NCBI GenBank assembly: GCA_017535665.1 | Contig: JAFXTS010000025.1 | Location: 62,001 to 126,000 of the forward strand | Reading direction: 5' to 3' | Origin: Bacteroidales bacterium | GTDB taxonomy: Bacteria > Bacteroidota > Bacteroidia > Bacteroidales > WCHB1-69 | DNA: 64,000 nucleotides | In this document: piece after piece, positions 26,569-35,697 of the stretch | How positions within the stretch are numbered: the first letter of the stretch is position 1 | Layout: every line of letters starts with the position of its first letter | Made by a program: the position numbers and the translations under genes | The notes under the pieces: model-generated | The model's input: the letters and a program-made list of their open reading frames with translations, nothing else | Databases searched by the model: none | Told to the model about the DNA's origin: nothing

Positions 26569-28740
26569 TTAGTTTCTCACACACCTTACCGAGTAGGCCC
26601 ATTCCGACATATCGTAAGAGACCACCGGATAGGGATGATTGACCATAAGATTCCAACTGTAGGCCGTACTGCTGTCGCCGCTGGCACCCCAGAAGGAGGC
26701 GTATTGGGTAATGCCTGACGGATCCTGCGCCCATTGTCCGGCCGGCATCGCGCTGAAGCCGGTGGCGTTGTTGGCGGCCAGGTTGTTGCCGGGTGCACAG
26801 CTGATGCCCGAACTCACCCACCCTTCATTGCTGGCGAAGGCGGGAGCCACATAGTTCTCGTAATTCGGGTTGCAGACATACTCGCTCTGCGACTGCACAT
26901 AGTCGGTCATCTGGGTGTATTCGGCCTCGCTGGGCAGGTGCCACCCGTTGGGACACACGCCCTGCACACCACTAGGATTGGAGGTAGAGGCGCTGGAAAG
27001 AGTGCGGATGGCCGCTTTCCAGTTATATAACAAGCCATAAACGGCTGCATTAGAAGAATTTCCATCAGGATAGAAATAATAACTAACGCTGGTGGTGAGG
27101 GCGAACATGGAATTAGACCCTTGCGAAATGGAGGTTCCATCGGCATAGTGCTTGGTGCGAAGGTTGTCTTTCATCCAGCACTGGTTGCCAATTTTCACCA
27201 CACGGTAACTGTTGTTGTCGTAATCCCTGAGTTCGGTAATTCTGCCCCCACTGGCGGTTTCGTTAGCGTTGGGAGAAGCCACCGGACAGGAGTTGAGGTC
27301 GCTGACATCACCGCCGCCACCACCGCCGTTGCCTTCATCGCGTACGCAGCGCACGCCAAATCCGTAGGTAATATCGTATCCGCCAGTCGGATGTCCCACC
27401 GTGGCAGTGCTGTAGGCCAGATAGTAAGACTCCGCATTGGTGCCCACGGCCGTGCAGGTCCAGAACATGGCGAACTTGCCGAAGTTGGCAATCCCAGAGC
27501 TCACGAAGCCGCCGGTGGGCATCCCACTGAAATGGGTGGCGTCGTTACTCGACTGGTTAATTCCCACCGCACAATCCACCACTGCATTGGTATTCCAGCC
27601 GCTGTTGCATGCCAAAGACTTGGCGATATTCTCGCTCTCGCCATCGCACCAATACTGACTTCTTCCTGATACATAACCCGTTAAGGTCGTCCATTCGGCG
27701 CTGCTGGGCACATGCCAACCGTCAGGACAAACGCCCTGCACGTTGCTGGGAGAAACATTCGAAGAAGCCGCGCCGTGCATGACCGCGGTCCAATTGTAGA
27801 GCAGTCCATACATGTCGGCATTGGCGGTATTGTTGTCGGGATAATAGTAGTAACTTTCTGTGCTGGAATGCTCCTCCCCTAACGCCAACGGCGTACCATC
27901 GGCAAAACGGGTGGTGCGGAGATTCTCCTTCATCCAGCACTGGCCGCCCATCTGCCAGGTGTTGTAGATATTGCCATCGATGTCGGTGAGCGTGGGCGCG
28001 CTGGGACAAGGCTGTCCGTCCACCGGAGCGGGCAGCGTAGCATCAAACTGCAGCTGGAAGCTCTCGGAGCCCTGCTGCGGCTGGCTGATGGTCTGGCTTT
28101 CGCACACATTGCCGCCGATGGTGGCGGTGCCCACATATTCCATCTGGTCGCCGAATTGGAACGGGTTAGTGGTGGCACCTTTCGGTCGTAAAGACGTTGC
28201 GCGCAACGTCTCTACATGGGACCCTATATATTCAATCCGATTGCCGTTGCCGCCGCCGTGGCACACCATTTTCACCGACGACGATTTCCCGTTCTGGCGG
28301 GCGGTCAAGATATAGGTGCCGGCGTGCGACAGGGTGATGCGGAATTGGTGGGTGCCCTGTTGCGGACACACGCGATGCGTCCCCACGATTTTGCCGTTCA
28401 CATCCGCAATTTCCATCATCACCATCCCCGCATCGGCCACCGTCAGGTTCACGTGGGTGGTGCCGTTGAACGGGTTAGGGTTGTTTTGCGATAATTGTAG
28501 AGACGCGCCATGGCACGTCTCTACGGCATCATCAATACCCGTGCCGTTCTGCATGGTCAGGATGGTATCGGGCCAGACGAGGGTTTCCTGCCAGCCGCGG
28601 GTGACGTTGGTGACGGTCACCTGGTTGAGCTGCACATAATGGTTTTGCGCATCACGACCCGAAAAGGTGAGGGTGACCGTTTGTGCCAAACCTGTCAGCA
28701 CGAAGCCACAAGCCATCACCAAAAGCAATATTCTCTTCAT
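26569..28740 (-). CDS. secreted protein with two FISUMP domains
   Basis: A 723-residue secreted protein. After the signal peptide (MKRILLLVMACGFVLTGLAQ) comes a beta domain that looks like a FlgD/type IX sorting fold placed internally (LSQNNPNPFNGTTHVNLTV, GKIVGTHRV). Two Fibrobacter succinogenes major paralogous domains follow, each marked by DIDGNIYNTWQMGGQCWMKENLRT and DYDNNSYRVVKIGNQCWMKDNLRT. These are usually cell-surface proteins of unknown binding role. Two 28-nt palindromes are embedded in frame (28497-28524 and 28188-28215) and encode VETCHGASL and VETLRATSL in the mature protein. It follows the CoA-disulfide reductase by 32 bases. Confidence 0.85.
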   Translation of the reverse strand: MKRILLLVMACGFVLTGLAQTVTLTFSGRDAQNHYVQLNQVTVTNVTRGWQETLVWPDTILTMQNGTGIDDAVETCHGASLQLSQNNPNPFNGTTHVNLTVADAGMVMMEIADVNGKIVGTHRVCPQQGTHQFRITLSHAGTYILTARQNGKSSSVKMVCHGGGNGNRIEYIGSHVETLRATSLRPKGATTNPFQFGDQMEYVGTATIGGNVCESQTISQPQQGSESFQLQFDATLPAPVDGQPCPSAPTLTDIDGNIYNTWQMGGQCWMKENLRTTRFADGTPLALGEEHSSTESYYYYPDNNTANADMYGLLYNWTAVMHGAASSNVSPSNVQGVCPDGWHVPSSAEWTTLTGYVSGRSQYWCDGESENIAKSLACNSGWNTNAVVDCAVGINQSSNDATHFSGMPTGGFVSSGIANFGKFAMFWTCTAVGTNAESYYLAYSTATVGHPTGGYDITYGFGVRCVRDEGNGGGGGGDVSDLNSCPVASPNANETASGGRITELRDYDNNSYRVVKIGNQCWMKDNLRTKHYADGTSISQGSNSMFALTTSVSYYFYPDGNSSNAAVYGLLYNWKAAIRTLSSASTSNPSGVQGVCPNGWHLPSEAEYTQMTDYVQSQSEYVCNPNYENYVAPAFASNEGWVSSGISCAPGNNLAANNATGFSAMPAGQWAQDPSGITQYASFWGASGDSSTAYSWNLMVNHPYPVVSYDMSEWAYSVRCVRN
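28188..28215 (-). repeat. 28-nt in-frame palindrome, copy in FISUMP gene (second)
   Basis: GTAAAGACGTTGC/GCAACGTCTCTAC arms with one mismatch, inside the FISUMP gene. On the coding strand it begins at codon 176 with GTA and encodes VETLRATSL. Confidence 0.85.
28497..28524 (-). repeat. 28-nt in-frame palindrome, copy in FISUMP gene (first)
   Basis: GTAGAGACGCGCCA/TGGCACGTCTCTAC arms with one mismatch. It begins at codon 73 with GTA and encodes VETCHGASL, in the same codon phase as the second copy 309 bases away. Confidence 0.85.
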
Positions 28741-28772
28741 TTTTATTGGTCTAAAAATTTCTAAAAATGATG

Positions 28773-30440
28773 TCATTCACCCGAGCATGCCTTCCACGTT
28801 TTGTAGCCGCCGGCAAGGTTGACCACATTCGTGAAGCCCATCTGCATCAGGATGCGGCAGGCGATATAGCCACGGAGTCCGATGGCGCAGAACACCACCA
28901 CCGGCTGTTCCGGATCCATATCCTCGGCATACTCGCGCAGCTCGTCCAACGGGTAGTTCTCCGCCCCCTCGATGGTGCCGGCGCGGTTCTCCAGCAGACT
29001 GCGCACATCCAGCAGGACGAAATCGTCGGGCTGGCGGTGGGCCAGTTTCTCCTTGAGTTCGTGCCACTGTATCATTTTCACCTTTTCGGCAAGGATATTC
29101 TCGGCCACATAGCCCGCCACAATCACGGGGTCTTTGGGCGACGAGAAGGGAGGCGCGTAGGCATGGTCGAAGTCGGTAAGATCGTAAACGGTACCGCAGT
29201 GGGCGATGGTGGAAGCCAGCACATCAAGGCGCTTGTCAACGCCCGCCGCTCCGCACACCGATGCCCCCAGCAACTGGCCCGTGTAGGGAGCAAACAGCAG
29301 CTTGATGGTCACGGGGTGGCTGCCGGGATAATAGGTGGCATGGTCGCCCGTGTGGGTTACCGACACCTTGTAGGGCAGATTCAGCATTTGCAACTGTCTT
29401 TCCGACAGTCCCGTACGGCCAACTGTCATACCAAAAACTTTCGCGATGCCCGTACCGATACTGCCGCTATAACGGTGGATATTGCCTTCTACCATATTAT
29501 TGGCACAAATACGCGCTTGCTTGTTGGCGGGACCGGCCAAGAAACAAAGTTGCGGCTGACCCGTCAGCGGGTTCACCGTCTCCACCGCATCCCCCACCGC
29601 ATAAATGTCGGGGTCGGAAGTCTGCATAAATTCGTTGACTTTGATGCCGCCCAGCTCACCGATTTCGAGACCGGCATTCACGGCCAGCGTGGTAAGCGGT
29701 TTCACGCCCACACTCACCAGCACCATGTCAGCCTCCAGCACCTCGCCACTCAACAGCTGAACCTGCGTGGCATTGCCATTCTGAACGAAGGCGGAAACGC
29801 TGTCATTCACGATCAAACGCACTCCGTTGCGAGTCACTTCCTGCTGCACTTCAGCCGCCACCTCCCAATCCACAGGAGGCAGAATCTGCGAGGCCTTCTC
29901 CACCAAAGTGACCTGACAGCCCGAATGCACCAAATTTTCAGCCATCTCCATTCCGATAAAACCGGCACCCACCACGACTACACGAGCAGGTTTGGGCAGA
30001 CTATCCAAATAGGTACGGATAGCGTCGGTGTCGTTCACATCGCGGAGCGTGAAAATGTTGGCCGCATCAATGCCTGGAATAGGCGGCTTGACAGCGGTAG
30101 TACCAGGGGCCAGCACGAGTTTGTCGTACGATTCCTCATACGTCTTACCCGTTTTCAGATTCACACAAGTTACTTTCTTTTGCACTTTGTCGATAGAAGT
30201 AACTTCGGTAGATACGCGCACATCGGCATCAAAACGATTACCGAAAGAGGTGGGTGTTTGAAGGAAAAGTGCATTTCTTTCCGAAATCACGCCACCAATA
30301 TAATAAGGTAAGCCGCAATTGGCATACGAAATATAGGGACCCCTTTCAAAGATAACGATTTGGGCATCCTCGTCCATACGACGCAAACGGGCAGCAGTGG
30401 TAGCACCACCTGCCACACCTCCGATAATTAAGCATTTCAT
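28773..30440 (-). CDS. CoA-disulfide reductase with C-terminal rhodanese domain
   Basis: Flavoprotein of 555 residues. The FAD loop is IIGGVAGGATTAARLRR, the active cysteine is C42 in SYANCGLPYY, and VVVVGAGFIGMEMAENL is the NAD(P)H site. From about residue 460 a rhodanese domain follows with its cysteine C518 in VVFCAIGLRGY. CoADR-RHD enzymes reduce CoA disulfides or per- and polysulfides in the cytoplasm and are common in anaerobes. It lies between the ABC-F gene and the FISUMP gene in the leftward run, with a gap of 25 bases on the ABC-F side. Confidence 0.93.
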   Translation of the reverse strand: MKCLIIGGVAGGATTAARLRRMDEDAQIVIFERGPYISYANCGLPYYIGGVISERNALFLQTPTSFGNRFDADVRVSTEVTSIDKVQKKVTCVNLKTGKTYEESYDKLVLAPGTTAVKPPIPGIDAANIFTLRDVNDTDAIRTYLDSLPKPARVVVVGAGFIGMEMAENLVHSGCQVTLVEKASQILPPVDWEVAAEVQQEVTRNGVRLIVNDSVSAFVQNGNATQVQLLSGEVLEADMVLVSVGVKPLTTLAVNAGLEIGELGGIKVNEFMQTSDPDIYAVGDAVETVNPLTGQPQLCFLAGPANKQARICANNMVEGNIHRYSGSIGTGIAKVFGMTVGRTGLSERQLQMLNLPYKVSVTHTGDHATYYPGSHPVTIKLLFAPYTGQLLGASVCGAAGVDKRLDVLASTIAHCGTVYDLTDFDHAYAPPFSSPKDPVIVAGYVAENILAEKVKMIQWHELKEKLAHRQPDDFVLLDVRSLLENRAGTIEGAENYPLDELREYAEDMDPEQPVVVFCAIGLRGYIACRILMQMGFTNVVNLAGGYKTWKACSGE

Positions 30441-30465
30441 AATATATTAATTTTCAATTATTTAA

Positions 30466-32376
30466 TCAAACCTCTTTCTCACTCAGTTCCAGCCAGCGCA
30501 TTGACTTATCGTCAATCAAAGTGGATACTTCCTGATAACGATTGCTCCATTCTATCAACTCATCAGCCGTTCCATTACCCGAATTCATCTTCTCCAAGAG
30601 TTCTTTCTTCTCGGCTTCCAACGTCTCAATTTCCAATCCGAGTGAGTCAAATTCCAATTTTTCTTTATAAGTAAGTTTGTTGGATTTGTCTTTTTTCACC
30701 GAAGTAGTTTCTTTCACCTCCGCCTGCTTCTGTAACTTCTCCACTCGTTTTTCAATCCGCAACTCTTTATCTTTGGCTAATTTATAATCGGTATAATTGC
30801 CATAGAAATCCTTTACCTTCCCATCTCCATTGAACACAAAGATGTGATCTACCAGCTTGTTCATGAACCATCGGTCGTGCGAAACAATCAGCACACATCC
30901 TTTATAATAATAGAGAAAATCCTCAAGTTTGTTGAGCGTATCAATGTCGAAATCGTTAGTGGGCTCGTCTAAAATGAGGAAGTTGGGGTTCCGCATCAGC
31001 GTAATGAGCAGATAGAGTTTACGTTTCTCGCCGCCACTGAGGTCGTCGAAGTAAGTGTATTGCTGTTCGTACTTGAAGCCGAAGTGATTGAGAAACTGCG
31101 AAGCTCCGATATAATTTCCTGTTTCTGTGCGAATTACCTCCGCATACTCCTTCACAATGTCGATGATTCGGCGGTTGCCCTTAATCTGCATTCCCTCTTG
31201 CGAATAGTAGCCGAAATGGATGGTCTGTCCCGCCACGATCTTGCCTGCCGTCGGCTTCAGCTGTCCGACGATGAGCTTCAAAAAGGTGGATTTGCCAGTT
31301 CCGTTCTTTCCCACAATGCCGCACTTCTCCCCTCTTTTAAATACATAGGAGAAATCATCCAACAGGACTTTATCTCCAAAGGAAAAATCCAAATTATTGA
31401 TTTCCAAAATCTTATTACCTAACCTTTCGGTCTCAACATGAAAACTCTCGGCGGGTTTCTCCACTTTCCGGCTCACCGACTCCTTCAGGGCTTCAAAACC
31501 CTGTATGCGGGCCCGCGACTTGGAGGTTCGGGCCTGCGGGGAGGTGTGTACCCACTCCAACTCTTTGAGATAGAGCTGTTTCAGCTTGTCATATTCGGCA
31601 TTCTCCACGGCAATTCGCTCCGCCTTTTTCTCCAAATAATAGTCATATTTTCCTCTATAATGGTAGAGATTTCCATTTTCAATCTCGAAAATGTCGTTGC
31701 ACACTTGGTCGAGAAAATGGCGGTCGTGCGTCACCATCAGCAGGGTGACATTGGCACGGGTGAGGTAATTTTCCATCCACTCAATCATCTCAATATCAAG
31801 ATGATTGGTTGGCTCATCAAGAATCAGCAGGTCAGTATCAGCGATGAGCGTTTTGGCGAGGGCGGTCTTTTTGCGCTGTCCGCCCGAAAGCGTACCCACC
31901 GGCTTGAAGACATCATCGATGCCGAAGCGGGAGAGGATTTCCTTCACCTTACTCTCGAAATCCCAGGCGTGCAGCCGTTCTACCTCTTCGATGGCGCGGT
32001 GCATCCGCTGTTCCAATTCCGGCGAAACCTCACCCGTGGCATTCGCCTGATTCATCAGGGCAAGGCAAATTTCGTATTCTCTAATAACTTGTATTTCTGG
32101 AGTTTGAGAATCGAAAATCGCATCCAGCACCGACACCTCATCGGCGAAATCGTCCATCTGGGGCAGATACGACACGGTAATATCTTTGCGCACCACCACC
32201 TGTCCGGCATCCGGCTGTTCCAGTCCGGCGATGATGTTGAGCAGGGTAGATTTTCCCGTTCCATTCTTGGCAATCAGCGCACTTTTCTGTCCCTTTTCCA
32301 GTCCGAAAGTGATGTCGTGGAAAAGCAGCTTTTCGCCATAGGTTTTGGAAAGATTCTCTACTGTCAGGTAGTTCAC
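30466..32376 (-). CDS. ABC-F family ATPase (Uup-like)
   Basis: Cytoplasmic ribosome-associated ATPase of 636 residues with two ABC modules: Walker A AKNGTGKST and signature GTLSGGQRKKTALAKTLIADTDLLILDEPTNHLD in the first, and GKNGTGKST with YFDDLSGGEKRKLYLLITLMRNPNFLILDEPTNDFD in the second, joined by the linker (about residues 240-320). The C-terminal coiled coil (residues about 555-636) fits the Uup group rather than antibiotic-resistance subtypes. No transmembrane domain is encoded. Likely role is translation or ribosome quality control. It follows the arginine decarboxylase by 20 bases. Confidence 0.93.
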   Translation of the reverse strand: MNYLTVENLSKTYGEKLLFHDITFGLEKGQKSALIAKNGTGKSTLLNIIAGLEQPDAGQVVVRKDITVSYLPQMDDFADEVSVLDAIFDSQTPEIQVIREYEICLALMNQANATGEVSPELEQRMHRAIEEVERLHAWDFESKVKEILSRFGIDDVFKPVGTLSGGQRKKTALAKTLIADTDLLILDEPTNHLDIEMIEWMENYLTRANVTLLMVTHDRHFLDQVCNDIFEIENGNLYHYRGKYDYYLEKKAERIAVENAEYDKLKQLYLKELEWVHTSPQARTSKSRARIQGFEALKESVSRKVEKPAESFHVETERLGNKILEINNLDFSFGDKVLLDDFSYVFKRGEKCGIVGKNGTGKSTFLKLIVGQLKPTAGKIVAGQTIHFGYYSQEGMQIKGNRRIIDIVKEYAEVIRTETGNYIGASQFLNHFGFKYEQQYTYFDDLSGGEKRKLYLLITLMRNPNFLILDEPTNDFDIDTLNKLEDFLYYYKGCVLIVSHDRWFMNKLVDHIFVFNGDGKVKDFYGNYTDYKLAKDKELRIEKRVEKLQKQAEVKETTSVKKDKSNKLTYKEKLEFDSLGLEIETLEAEKKELLEKMNSGNGTADELIEWSNRYQEVSTLIDDKSMRWLELSEKEV

Positions 32377-32396
32377 GCCGAGATTTTTATACCCAA

Positions 32397-33824
32397 TTAG
32401 TAACCTAAAATTTTCAGCATCGACTTGTAACTCTGCTCTTTAGCAAACAGTTTAGTGCAAAGTTCACCCTCCTCATCACGGTAAATGATGATATGTTTGG
32501 GCGCGGGGGTGAGACAGTGCTGGATGCCGCCGTAGCCGCCCACCGACTCCTGATAGGCGCCCGTGTTGAACAGGCCGATGTATTGCGGATCCTCATCGAA
32601 ATAGTCGTTGCTCTCCTGCGTGGGCAGGCTGGCCCGGATCTTGGGGAGGAAGACCGCGTTGAGGGAGGCCTCCGAGTTGTAGAAGTCCTGACTGTCGCAG
32701 GTGAGGCCGCCGAGGAACACGCGCTCGTACTCCTTGTCCCAGTTGTTGACGGCGAGGATGATAAACTGCTGGTCGATGGCCCACGTGTCGGGCAAGGTCG
32801 TCATAAACGAACTGTCAATCATATCCCATAACTCCCTGTCGTTCTGCCGTTTCTGCTGGAGAATAGAGAACAGCACCGCACTGGCCTCGCCCACGGTGTA
32901 GGAACCGAACTCCGTGAAAATGTCAGGTTCCGGAACCCCTTCGCGATTGCAGATGTTCTTGATCTGCGCCACAATCTCTTCCGCCATATACTCGTAATCG
33001 TACTCGAACGAGAGACTGGTCTTAATCGGAAAACCGCCACCGATATCGAGGGAATCCAATTCAGGACAGATTTTTTTGAGGTCGCAATAGAGACTGATAC
33101 ACTTGGACAGCTCATTCCAGTAGTAAGCGGTATCTTGAATTCCCGTGTTGATGAAGAAATGGAGCATCTTCAGTTCAAACTTCGGGTTATTCTTAATTTT
33201 ATGCAGATAAAGGGGAATAATATCATTGTAGCGGATTCCGAGACGCGAAGTATAGAACTCGAAACGCGGCTCTTCCTCTGCAGCAATACGGATACCAATC
33301 TTACATTTGGTATTTACTGCAGCATCCAACATATCCAGCTCGTGTATGTTATCCAGTATCGGGATTGTGTTCACATACCCCTTATCCAACATCATCGCAA
33401 TGTTGTCGATATACTGCTGTTTTTTAAAACCATTACAGAGAATAAAATTCTCTTTATCGAACATCTTCTGTTCCTCCAACACCTCAATCAAGTTCAGGTC
33501 GAAAGCAGAAGAGGTCTCAATATGCACATCATTCTTGAGCACCTCCGACAGCACGAACTCGAAATGGGAGCTTTTTGTGCAATAGCAATAATGGTAATCC
33601 GCCTGATAATCTGCCTTAGCGATGGCCACATTAAACCACCGGCGGGCTTTTTGAATGTTCTCTGAAATTTTAGGTAGATACGTGATTTTCAGAGGAGTAC
33701 CATATTGTTTAATAATGTCCATCAATGGCACGCCATTAAAAATCAGTTCATTGTCTTCCACTTCAAACTGTTCTTGCGGGAACTCGAAAGTCTGCGAAAT
33801 CAGATCGATGTACTTGGTTTTCAT
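32397..33824 (-). CDS. arginine decarboxylase (Bacteroidota short form)
   Basis: PLP-dependent fold-type III decarboxylase of 475 residues, shorter than E. coli SpeA. The PLP lysine is in CYCTKSSHFEFVL; the glycine loop is DIGGGFPIKT; the C-terminal CDSQD motif supplies the second active-site residue. LFNTGAYQESVGGYGGIQHC near the end is typical of the short Bacteroidota arginine decarboxylases. It would make agmatine, feeding polyamine synthesis. It has its own promoter and leads the leftward run ending with the ATP-grasp-like gene. Other group III amino acid decarboxylases are less likely. Confidence 0.88.
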   Translation of the reverse strand: MKTKYIDLISQTFEFPQEQFEVEDNELIFNGVPLMDIIKQYGTPLKITYLPKISENIQKARRWFNVAIAKADYQADYHYCYCTKSSHFEFVLSEVLKNDVHIETSSAFDLNLIEVLEEQKMFDKENFILCNGFKKQQYIDNIAMMLDKGYVNTIPILDNIHELDMLDAAVNTKCKIGIRIAAEEEPRFEFYTSRLGIRYNDIIPLYLHKIKNNPKFELKMLHFFINTGIQDTAYYWNELSKCISLYCDLKKICPELDSLDIGGGFPIKTSLSFEYDYEYMAEEIVAQIKNICNREGVPEPDIFTEFGSYTVGEASAVLFSILQQKRQNDRELWDMIDSSFMTTLPDTWAIDQQFIILAVNNWDKEYERVFLGGLTCDSQDFYNSEASLNAVFLPKIRASLPTQESNDYFDEDPQYIGLFNTGAYQESVGGYGGIQHCLTPAPKHIIIYRDEEGELCTKLFAKEQSYKSMLKILGY

Positions 33825-33853
33825 CTTCTAATGATTCTAAAAATTTTCAGCGG

Positions 33854-33861
33854 CAAAAATA
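33854..33861 (-). promoter_or_regulatory. -7 promoter of the arginine decarboxylase run
   Basis: Minus-strand TATTTTTG followed by CCG, 30 bases before the start codon. Confidence 0.55.
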
Positions 33862-34001
33862 CATGAAAAATAGTATCATTGTCATTCTTTTTAAGAATTT
33901 TTGAAGAAATTTTTATTTCGGATGAAAACAGAAAAACAAATCCGACTTCATTACATTCGTCAGAAAAATTCAATCCAAGTGAATCGGATTTAAAAATAAC
34001 A

Positions 34002-35693
34002 TTACTTATCGCCCCATTTGAAGCATTCTTCCAACTCCCAATACCCTCTTACCGTAAGGCTTTGGCTGAAAAATTCCACCTTTTCTGGAAGAAGTTTTTG
34101 TTTGTAATCGCCTGTATCCCAGACCCCATTACCATTATTATCTTCCAGCAGACGCACTTTATATTTCCCGGCGGGCAAGCGGTCGTATACCACCACCTCG
34201 TTGGGCGCAACTTTGTCGCTTCGGAGTTCCGCACCTTTTTCGGAAAGCAGCGTGGCCACATAATGAATGCCGTTAGCCGGCACCTTGTATTGAATTTTCA
34301 ATGTACCGTAATCCTTTTCCGTCTTGGCGGTAAAGTTGGCCACCAGCGTATCGTTGCAGCAGCCGTTGTAACCGATAAATGCCGAGTCGCGAATCATCAG
34401 TTCGTAGGGCACTTTCTCCTCGTAGGTGAAGGGGATGCTGACCGACATGGCGAAAGAGTCGGGGACAGAGATCCACAGGTAGTGGGTGTCGTTGCCGGCA
34501 TATTTCTTTTTGGCCACGAGGCGCACGCGCACCGAGTCGCACGGACGAATCGGATAGGGGAAATTCAGCGTAAGCGGCTTGTAGAGCTCACCTTTGTTGG
34601 AGACCGTGACGGAGAGAGCCGTAGATTTTTCCTCGCGATTACGGCGGGCTCCGCGGGTATCTTTCTCCTTGAAAGGCTTGAGTTCGAGCGTATCCACCAG
34701 CGTATCTCCCATCATACAAACCAGTTGCACCGTGTCGGTCAGGTCAGCCTTCATATAAAGAATGAGACTGTCATGGCCCGTATAGGTAAAGAAATCGACA
34801 GTGGTGTCGATACCCTGCAATTTGACATCAGCGACCTCTTCACTGAAGACGAACTCATATTTTCCTTTCTCCTTGTTTTGCGACTTTTGCAGTTTCTGCG
34901 GCAGCTTGGCCTTGAAGAGACGCAGCAGGGGCATCGGCTTAACCGTGTCAGCCGTCACCTGCACCGTATCGCTGGCTATCGAGTCGGTGACAGTGGCCGT
35001 ATCTTTCTGTATCGGCACCGCCTCATAGAGTTCATGCGAGAAGGCGATCGACTCCGTAGGCTGGCTGTACATCAGGTTATTATCCTCATCATCCAAAACA
35101 AAAATCTTATAACTACCTGCTTTCAGGTTTTTGATCTGGAAAGAGCCGTTGGCTAATGTTTTGGTGATGAACTGCGGGCGGGTGGTCATCGGCAGCGAGT
35201 CCACATCGTCGATGTAGGCGAACACAAAGCAGTTGGAGGCGGGCTTCATGGTGATGGCATCCACCACCTTTCCCTCCACCATCATCGAATCAACGGCGGG
35301 CCCTGTGGAGAAGGCGTAACTGTATAGCGGCAACGGATTCCCTTCCGTGAAATCCTGAATGCAGTTGGCGAAACTCACATTATAGGTCTGATCGGGAAGA
35401 AGCGTATCCTGAAACTTGACTATCAGCGACTTGCCCGATAAAGTATAAGTAGGCGATGTGGCGGGAGGCGGCGAAATCAGCACATTCTCTGCCGTATTGT
35501 TCAGCGTGACATATTCGTTGAAGGTGACCTTGAACGAATTTCCCTTGAAGTTGGTGGTGCCGTTGGCAGGGTGTTCCTTGGTGACCGCTGGCGGGGTGAC
35601 ATCCTTAGGACCGCCGACAGGGGTCACAATCTTGGCGCAACCGGCAGCCAAGAGCATGAGCACAAACAAAACGATCAGGGAGGTACGGTTCAC
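34002..35693 (-). CDS. lipoprotein with N-terminal bacterial Ig-like (Big_5) domain
   Basis: A 563-residue lipoprotein (lipobox MLLAAGC). Residues about 35-130 are a Big_5/SbsA Ig-like domain (TPPAVTKEHPANGTTNFKGNSFKVTFNEYV). The rest is a series of beta domains, including a carboxypeptidase-like segment (LANGSFQIKNLKAGSYKIFVLDDEDNN) and a similar one near the C-terminus (LPAGKYKVRLLEDNNGNGVWDTG). It resembles conserved Bacteroidota envelope proteins of unknown role. It follows the lytic transglycosylase gene by four bases, suggesting cell-envelope work. Confidence 0.8.
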   Translation of the reverse strand: MNRTSLIVLFVLMLLAAGCAKIVTPVGGPKDVTPPAVTKEHPANGTTNFKGNSFKVTFNEYVTLNNTAENVLISPPPATSPTYTLSGKSLIVKFQDTLLPDQTYNVSFANCIQDFTEGNPLPLYSYAFSTGPAVDSMMVEGKVVDAITMKPASNCFVFAYIDDVDSLPMTTRPQFITKTLANGSFQIKNLKAGSYKIFVLDDEDNNLMYSQPTESIAFSHELYEAVPIQKDTATVTDSIASDTVQVTADTVKPMPLLRLFKAKLPQKLQKSQNKEKGKYEFVFSEEVADVKLQGIDTTVDFFTYTGHDSLILYMKADLTDTVQLVCMMGDTLVDTLELKPFKEKDTRGARRNREEKSTALSVTVSNKGELYKPLTLNFPYPIRPCDSVRVRLVAKKKYAGNDTHYLWISVPDSFAMSVSIPFTYEEKVPYELMIRDSAFIGYNGCCNDTLVANFTAKTEKDYGTLKIQYKVPANGIHYVATLLSEKGAELRSDKVAPNEVVVYDRLPAGKYKVRLLEDNNGNGVWDTGDYKQKLLPEKVEFFSQSLTVRGYWELEECFKWGDK

Positions 35694-35697
35694 GGGG

